NCBI RefSeq assembly: GCF_000760735.1
Contig: NZ_JMEX01000008.1
Coordinates: 2,136,027 to 2,200,026 of the forward strand
Length of the DNA: 64,000 bases
Direction of reading: 5' to 3'
Source: Rhodococcoides fascians A44A
GTDB taxonomy: Bacteria > Actinomycetota > Actinomycetes > Mycobacteriales > Mycobacteriaceae
The position numbers were made by a program, and so were the translations under genes. Shown in pieces: positions 58,998 through 64,000 of this stretch (position 1 is the first letter of the stretch; the number at the start of each line of letters is the position of its first letter). The notes under the pieces were generated by a model. It worked only from the letters and a program-made list of their open reading frames with translations, searched no databases and was not told where the DNA came from.

Positions 58998-60341
58998 ATG
59001 GGAGTGGAGCCTGCGGAACGACCCGGTGGGGCAGGAGTGGAGCCTGCGGAACGACCCGGTGGGGCAGGATGGGAGCCTGCGGGGCGACCTGGTTCGGGGC
59101 TTCGGACGTGGTCGGTGCGGGTGGGTGCAGTGTGCGCGGCTGCAGTGATGCTCGTCGGCTGCGCCCAGGATCAGGAACTGGTGCTCGCTCCTGACGCGCC
59201 GACGACGCCTGTGACGGCGTCGGCGATACCTCCGGAGCCGAGCCCGGCTCCGATACTCGGTGGGACGGCGCCCGGCTCGTTGATATCGGCCGAGCCGATC
59301 GAGGACATCGCGGTGGACATCACCGAACTGGGAGCTGCCGCAACACGTGTGGTGTATCGGTCGACGTCGGGTGTCACGGGTGAGCCGACGGATGTGTCGG
59401 GCACTGTCGTGATTCCGGGCGGTGTCGCCCCGGAGGGTGGATGGCCGGTCGTGTCCTTCGGTCACGGTACGACGGGGGTTCTGAACAACTGCGGTCCGTC
59501 GGAGTACGTCAACCTGCTCGGGAGTGCTCCTATCGTCGCGGCTCTGGTGTTGAACGGTTACGCCGTGACGATGACGGACTATCAGGGTCTCGGCCTGGAC
59601 GGCAACTACCACCCGTATCTGGATTCGAAGACGTTCGGCTACAACATGATCGATGCCGTGCGTGCAGCCCGTAACTTCCTTCCCACGCTCAGTACCCGGT
59701 GGGCTGCGTACGGCGTCTCGCTCGGTGGGATGGCCGCGTGGGCAGCCAGCGATCGCAACGCCGAGTACGGCGGTGGCCTCGAATTGGTGGGGACGGCGGC
59801 CATCGTGCCGGTGTCGGACATGGCCGGGCTGGCCGACGCGGCGGCGTCGGGAACCCTGACGCGCGCCCAGTATCCGTTGCTGATGTACGCGCTGCACGGA
59901 CTGGCGATCACGCACCCGGAGATGAACCTGGACGACTACCGTTCCGGTCTGGCGCGGGAACGCTGGGACGATTTCATGCAGTGCGTTCCGCCTGGGTCGG
60001 ATCAGGTTCCCGAGCTCGTGGCTCGGCTGCAGGCGTCGGATCTGCGTCCGGTCGATCAGCAGGCCACCGATCGGCTGCGAGGGTGGTTGGCGGACATGGC
60101 TCTTCCGGCGCAGAAGTCCACGTCACCGCTTCTCGTCATGTACGGGTCGGAGGACGACCTGATTCTCGAGTCGTGGACGGAGAAGGCACTCTCCCGAGCA
60201 TGCGACGCGGGAGATGTGGTGGAGTACGAGCTGCACAGCGGCGAGGGGCACGGCGACCTCGACAGCAGCCGATCGGTGCCGTGGGTGAAGTCTCGGTTCG
60301 CCGGACAGCGCGCGGTGAACACGTGTGAGCAGGTCGAATGA
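58998..60341 (+). CDS. Secretory-lipase-family lipoprotein with repeat-derived N-terminus
   Basis: A 447-residue alpha/beta-hydrolase of the LIP/secretory lipase family. Nucleophile Ser241 is in YGVSLGGMAAW; GHGTTGVLNNCG, DYQGLGLDGNYHPYL and the His near GEGHGDLDSS complete the pattern. A lipobox (AAVMLVGC, Cys55) predicts surface anchoring. Its first about 33 residues are three units encoded by the 33-bp repeat, ahead of the signal sequence. ATG 58998 lies 2 bp after the kinase stop; GTG 59115 is an alternative start that excludes the repeats. It overlaps the next Wzz gene by ATGA. Confidence 0.83.
   Translation: MGVEPAERPGGAGVEPAERPGGAGWEPAGRPGSGLRTWSVRVGAVCAAAVMLVGCAQDQELVLAPDAPTTPVTASAIPPEPSPAPILGGTAPGSLISAEPIEDIAVDITELGAAATRVVYRSTSGVTGEPTDVSGTVVIPGGVAPEGGWPVVSFGHGTTGVLNNCGPSEYVNLLGSAPIVAALVLNGYAVTMTDYQGLGLDGNYHPYLDSKTFGYNMIDAVRAARNFLPTLSTRWAAYGVSLGGMAAWAASDRNAEYGGGLELVGTAAIVPVSDMAGLADAAASGTLTRAQYPLLMYALHGLAITHPEMNLDDYRSGLARERWDDFMQCVPPGSDQVPELVARLQASDLRPVDQQATDRLRGWLADMALPAQKSTSPLLVMYGSEDDLILESWTEKALSRACDAGDVVEYELHSGEGHGDLDSSRSVPWVKSRFAGQRAVNTCEQVE
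59001..59092. repeat. 33-bp repeats at the start of the lipase gene
   Basis: Two perfect units (59001-59033, 59034-59066) beginning GGAGTGGAGCCTGCGGAACG and a degenerate third (59067-59092). The same core is in livG and downstream of fadA2. The units are in frame with the lipase from ATG 58998 and encode repeated VEPAERPGGAG. Confidence 0.9.
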
Positions 60342-61036
60342 TCGCTCCTGTCGGTGTTCCCACGCTGCGCGACTACGGCAGGATGCTGGTCCGCGGGTGG
60401 GCCTTGATTCTCGCGGCCACCGTACTCTCGGTCGCTGCCGCGTGGATCGCCGATTCCGTTGTCGCAGAGAAGTACACGGCGACCTCGCGCGTGTTCCTGA
60501 CTGCGCCCGGTCCGTCGTCACCTCGTGCGGCGATGGAGGGAAACCGCAGTTCGCTCGTACGGGTGGAGAGCTATGTAGGTCTGGCCACGTCCGAGCAAGT
60601 CCTGAGGCGCACCATCGTCGACGTGGGTCTGCCGGTCTCTCCCGACGACTTGAAAGCCGATCTGCTCGTCGTGTCGACCCCCGGGTCCGCATTGATCGAC
60701 ATCAGTGCAACGCAGGACGATCCGACGCGTGCGCGTGACGTGGCCAATTCCGTTGCGCTGAACTTGATCCAGCTCGCCGAGGAGATCGACCTCGGTGCGA
60801 ACGGGCCCGTGTCCGAGGTGACGCTCATCGACGCCGCGGGCGTGCCGTCGCCGCCGTCGACGTTGATGTCTGCTCTGGTGCTCGGTGGGGCGATGGGCGC
60901 TACTGTTGCCGCAGTGCTGGTCGTCGGGGCGGGGGTGCGACGCGATTCGATCGTCTCGCGGCGACAGGTCACCGACCTTCTCGCGGGCGAGGGTGTGGCC
61001 GACAAGGTGCATTACACAGGGGGAGCGGTTCGATGA
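60338..61036 (+). CDS. Wzz-like chain-length determinant without kinase domain
   Basis: A 232-residue protein with two membrane segments (about 19-40, 177-199) and a Wzz domain (LRDYGRMLVRGWALILAATV; SSLVRVESYVGLATSEQVL). It resembles the N-terminal half of 57601-58995 and ends in a short cytoplasmic tail. It overlaps the lipase genes on both sides by ATGA. The pair [Wzz - lipase] thus occurs twice in tandem. It may regulate length or carry the kinase-like partner. Confidence 0.83.
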   Translation: MIAPVGVPTLRDYGRMLVRGWALILAATVLSVAAAWIADSVVAEKYTATSRVFLTAPGPSSPRAAMEGNRSSLVRVESYVGLATSEQVLRRTIVDVGLPVSPDDLKADLLVVSTPGSALIDISATQDDPTRARDVANSVALNLIQLAEEIDLGANGPVSEVTLIDAAGVPSPPSTLMSALVLGGAMGATVAAVLVVGAGVRRDSIVSRRQVTDLLAGEGVADKVHYTGGAVR

Positions 61037-62244
61037 GGAAGACAGTGGGGACTGTTGCATTCGTGTCGATTCTCCTGGCCTCCGGGTGCGGGGGTCAGGA
61101 CACGTCGCCGGAACCGAATTCGGTGGCTTTCGGGGGAACGATCGAGGCGGACTTCACCGACGCAGGTCCTGGCAGTCTGAAGAGTGCAGAGGAACTGCTC
61201 ACCATCGACAGGCGAGTCAGCGCGATCTCCTCTCTGGCCGCCAGGGTCGTCTACACCTCGACGTCCGGTGTCGACGGATCCCCGACGGAGGTGTCCGGGA
61301 CCGTCTTCGCGCCGCAGGGCCCCGCGCCGGAGGGCGGATGGCCGATCATCGCCTACGGCCACGGAACCACGGGAGTGTTGCCGGACTGCGGGCCGTCGAC
61401 CGATCCCGAACTGCTGGGCAGTTCTCCCATCGTCACGGCGCTGGTGAGGTCCGGGTACGTGGTTGCGGTATCGGACTACCAGGGTCTGGGGATCGAAGGG
61501 AACTACCACCCGTACCTCGATGCGCGGACGGCAGGCAACAACCTGATCGACTCGGTGCGCGCTGCACAGAAGTTGGTTCCGGACACGTCGGATCGATGGG
61601 CGTCGTTCGGGGGTTCGCAGGGTGGCCAGGCGGCCTGGGCCGCCAACGAACTCGCAGACACGTACGGTTCGGGGCTCGACATGGTCGGATCGGTGAGTCT
61701 CGTTCCTGCCGCCGACATCTCGGGTCTCGCCCGAGCAGCTGCGACGGGCACGCTGACCGCCGATCAGAAGCCGCTGCTGCAGTGGGTGCTCGTCGGTCTC
61801 GCGCAGTCCCACCCGGAGATCGACCTGGCCGACTACCGGCGCGGCATCGTCGAGGAACGATGGGACGAACTGTCCGCCTGTGGCGGACCCCTGGCGGCCG
61901 ACCGCACGGAGCTGGCCGCGCAGATCGACGACGAGGATCTGAAGCCGTCGACTCCGGAAGCCGAACGCGCACTGGAAGGCTACCTGCGCGAGATGAGTCT
62001 TCCGCAGACACGCGCTGCCGCACCGATGCTGGTGCTCTACGGTGGCAAGGACACACTCGTATCGCAGGCGTGGACGGACGGCGCTGTCGCAGCCGGCTGC
62101 GCGAGCGGTGACTCCATCCAGTCGGTACTCCAGCCGGAGGCCGGCCACGCAGACATCGACGGTGCTGCTGCGTTTCCTTGGCTGAACGACAGATTCGCGG
62201 GCGAACCCGCCGTCAGCTACTGCCCTCCGCCCGCCGCACCCTGA
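61033..62244 (+). CDS. Secretory-lipase-family lipoprotein (copy 2)
   Basis: A 403-residue paralogue of 58998-60341. The lipobox LLASGC gives Cys19; nucleophile Ser195 is in SFGGSQGGQAAW; the catalytic Asp and His are expected in LYGGKDTLV and EAGHADID. No repeat-derived N-terminal extension. In an exopolysaccharide operon these enzymes might hydrolyse or transfer acyl groups on the polymer rather than digest fat; this is inference. Confidence 0.85.
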   Translation: MRKTVGTVAFVSILLASGCGGQDTSPEPNSVAFGGTIEADFTDAGPGSLKSAEELLTIDRRVSAISSLAARVVYTSTSGVDGSPTEVSGTVFAPQGPAPEGGWPIIAYGHGTTGVLPDCGPSTDPELLGSSPIVTALVRSGYVVAVSDYQGLGIEGNYHPYLDARTAGNNLIDSVRAAQKLVPDTSDRWASFGGSQGGQAAWAANELADTYGSGLDMVGSVSLVPAADISGLARAAATGTLTADQKPLLQWVLVGLAQSHPEIDLADYRRGIVEERWDELSACGGPLAADRTELAAQIDDEDLKPSTPEAERALEGYLREMSLPQTRAAAPMLVLYGGKDTLVSQAWTDGAVAAGCASGDSIQSVLQPEAGHADIDGAAAFPWLNDRFAGEPAVSYCPPPAAP

Positions 62245-62258
62245 TGTGAAGGCTCACC

Positions 62259-63524
62259 ATGACAGCAACCCCGGACAGCACCGCTGCCGCAGCGACGGCG
62301 CCGAGTTCGACGGCCGGATCGAAGAGACCGGCGAGGATCCTCGGTCTGGACGGCCCGCGGGGCTTCGCGTGCCTGTGCGTCCTTGCCGTGCACGTGGGAG
62401 GGCACAACAGCCCCGTGACGGTGGCCGACTACAAGCTGGGACTGCTCGGCCAAGGGCTGATCTTCTTCTTCGCCCTGTCCGGCTTCCTCATCTTCCTGCC
62501 GATGGTCAGGCGCCTGTTCGCCGGTAAACCCATGCCGGACAACAAGAGCTACGCGGTCCACCGGATTCTGCGAGTGTTCCCCGCGTACATCGTGATCTTC
62601 CTGTTCGCGAACTTCGTGATGCGGGCGGTGTTCACCGAGAACGCGGCGGTGGCCGAGGAACACTTCACCGACGCCGGGCTCGGCATGATCACCGATCCGG
62701 TGACGTTGCTCGGCAACCTCACGTTGGTTCACTCCTATGTGCCGTCGATGCTGCAGACCGGTATCAATCCATCGTGGTCGCTGACGCTGGAGCTGATGTT
62801 CTACATCGCATTGCCACTGCTGGCGGGCATCGCGTTCTATCTCGCACGCCGGACGAGCATCAGTGCCTCGGTACTCGTGCTGATCCCCGTCGTGGTCATG
62901 TTCGCGATCGGTGTCGCAGGAAAGCTCTACACCGCGAGCCGGGTGGAGCCGTCGGGAATCACCGATCCGCTGCTGTTGGACTGGGGACCGAACGAGGTTG
63001 CCGTTCTGAGCCGAAGCTTCTTCTCCCTGGCGGACAACTTCACGTTCGGCATGGCGGCTGCTGTCATTTTCGTCGCCGTCGACACCGGAGTGTTGACAGG
63101 CTGGATCGCGAAGAACATGCGGTGGTGGACGGGCCTGGCGATGCTGCCCGTTGCGGCCATCTCGCTGAAGCTCGTCGACGACAACTCTCGGTGGCAGACC
63201 ACGTTCGTTTCCCTCGGATCCGCATTGCTGATCCTGTTCATCATCGCTCCCCTTGCGCGAGGCGAGAGGTCGAAGCTCGCCGAGCGCGCGGACTGGAAGC
63301 CGCTCGAATATGTCGGCACCATCTCGTTGAGTGTCTATCTGTGGCACTTTCCGGTCCTGATCATGGTGGGACGCTTCGGCTGGATGGCCGGGGACAGTCC
63401 GGTGGGGATGCTGTGGAACTTCGTCGTCGTGACGGCGGTGAGCGTCCTGTTCGGCACCATCACCTACCGGCTCGTCGAGAAGCCTGCGTTGATGTTGGCG
63501 CGTAAGTACAAGTCCGGTAAGTAG
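62259..63524 (+). CDS. Acyltransferase-3 family membrane protein
   Basis: A 421-residue membrane protein with about ten hydrophobic segments. LDGPRGFACLCVLAVHVGGH carries the conserved catalytic His (about 45) and YAVHRILRVFPAYIVIF the R-x10-type second block, followed by WSLTLELMFYIALPLL. The family O-acylates sugars of surface glycans using cytoplasmic acyl-CoA. It is 14 bp after lipase copy 2 and overlaps the next gene by 1 bp. It probably adds the acyl group(s) removed or edited by the lipases. Confidence 0.88.
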   Translation: MTATPDSTAAAATAPSSTAGSKRPARILGLDGPRGFACLCVLAVHVGGHNSPVTVADYKLGLLGQGLIFFFALSGFLIFLPMVRRLFAGKPMPDNKSYAVHRILRVFPAYIVIFLFANFVMRAVFTENAAVAEEHFTDAGLGMITDPVTLLGNLTLVHSYVPSMLQTGINPSWSLTLELMFYIALPLLAGIAFYLARRTSISASVLVLIPVVVMFAIGVAGKLYTASRVEPSGITDPLLLDWGPNEVAVLSRSFFSLADNFTFGMAAAVIFVAVDTGVLTGWIAKNMRWWTGLAMLPVAAISLKLVDDNSRWQTTFVSLGSALLILFIIAPLARGERSKLAERADWKPLEYVGTISLSVYLWHFPVLIMVGRFGWMAGDSPVGMLWNFVVVTAVSVLFGTITYRLVEKPALMLARKYKSGK

Positions 63525-64000
63525 TGCCCAGATCGTGGGCGGCGCTGTCCGTTGCGGCGCTACTGCTCACCGCCTGCGGTGCACCGGACGTGGCAGCGCC
63601 GCGGCCGGTGGACATCTCGCTCGTCGGCGGTTTCGTGCAGGGCCCGGATCCTGCGTCGCTCGATCCACTTCCGCTGCGTCCCATCGGTTTCACCGGCGGC
63701 GCGCCACTGCTGTGGGCGACCGACGACGACCTCGCGCGTAGCCTCGACGCCGTCGCTGCCTCCGGTTCGACGCGCCTACGGCTCGATGTGGCGTGGCCAC
63801 TACTGGAACCCGAACGGGGACTCGAAGTCTGGGCACCGACGGATCGGGTGGTGAACGCTGCGCTCGACCGGGGTATCGACGTGCTGGCCATTCTCGATTA
63901 TTCACCGGACTGGGCCGCAGCGGACCCGGCCCTCGGGTTGACGAGCAAGCCGGCGTCGGCGGAGGAATACGGTCGATACGCCGGCAGTGTCGCCGCCCAC
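63524..64000 (+). CDS. GH39-like lipoprotein glycosidase (copy 3, partial at window end)
   Basis: The first 159 residues are in the window. GTG 63524 overlaps the previous stop (TAGTG). The lipobox LLLTAC predicts membrane anchoring near Cys18. The region VWAPTDRVVNAALDRGIDVL followed by DYSPDWAAADP aligns with the barrel start of the two other glycosidases (WSSVDRVVNAVHARGISILG; WGNTDRVVDAARAQGYSVLA). The catalytic residues lie beyond the window, so activity cannot be judged. Confidence 0.8.
   Translation, partial: MPRSWAALSVAALLLTACGAPDVAAPRPVDISLVGGFVQGPDPASLDPLPLRPIGFTGGAPLLWATDDDLARSLDAVAASGSTRLRLDVAWPLLEPERGLEVWAPTDRVVNAALDRGIDVLAILDYSPDWAAADPALGLTSKPASAEEYGRYAGSVAAH

Overview
The window is high-GC DNA with GTG/TTG starts, many 4-bp start/stop overlaps and long antisense open frames. 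Gene content and order point to a mycolic-acid actinobacterium close to Rhodococcus. The signs are the htdX-fabG4-fadA2 / fadE5 set, a pnp-epimerase-glycosyltransferase-DUF2064 block, tRNA-Gly next to dcd, and a fused HadA/HadB-type dehydratase. These blocks resemble Mycobacterium tuberculosis neighbourhoods as I remember them; no database was searched. The species assignment is inference.

Layout. (1) 20-3651: fatty-acid genes htdX, fabG4 and, divergently, fadA2. (2) 3776-17403: about 13.7 kb between fadA2 and fadE5, which are neighbours in mycobacteria. It holds a branched-chain-amino-acid-type ABC transporter (livGFHM plus binding lipoprotein) with a divergent PucR-type regulator, a VanW-type envelope protein, an SGNH hydrolase, two copies of an [FMN reductase + flavin reductase] pair and ribBA. 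(3) 17536-21583: fadE5, a methyltransferase, a MarR regulator, a tiny membrane protein and an HTH/DUF4180 pair. (4) 21618-29736: glycosyltransferases, an epimerase, a purine phosphorylase, a GT-C-like membrane protein, and a molybdopterin oxidoreductase operon with methyltransferase, membrane protein and lipoprotein. (5) 30093-35789: GMC oxidoreductase, TUDOR-like small protein, AAC(3)-type acetyltransferase, secreted lipase, GH16 glycosidase, tRNA-Gly and dcd. (6) 35894-41643: three Hsp70/actin-fold proteins in different states of erosion, a CYTH-CHAD protein and a stand-alone ANTAR protein. (7) 41749-45678: HadAB-like dehydratase, TetR/MFS pair, TspO-like protein. (8) 45638-64000: a large exopolysaccharide locus.

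The exopolysaccharide locus has two arms diverging from 57527-57600. The minus arm carries an O-antigen-polymerase-like protein, a GH39-like glycosidase, three GT4 glycosyltransferases, a GMD/GMD-like pair (GDP-6-deoxyhexose supply), a hexapeptide acetyltransferase, a flippase and a second GH39-like glycosidase. The plus arm carries a Wzz-kinase with an altered Walker A motif, a lipase-like lipoprotein, a second Wzz-like protein, a second lipase-like lipoprotein, an acyltransferase-3 protein and the start of a third GH39-like glycosidase. Together they look like a Wzx/Wzy-type pathway with acylation, esterase and matrix-hydrolase functions.

Non-coding signals: a dispersed 33-bp repeat at three loci, inside two coding regions and next to fadA2; a 17-bp-arm palindrome at two intergenic sites; a 16-bp operator-like palindrome at fabG4/fadA2 with a close relative upstream of fadE5; and a 24-nt motif upstream of both the ANTAR gene and the third Hsp70-like gene. 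The strongest candidates for an undescribed system are the Hsp70-like/ANTAR cluster and the repeated Wzz-lipase module.
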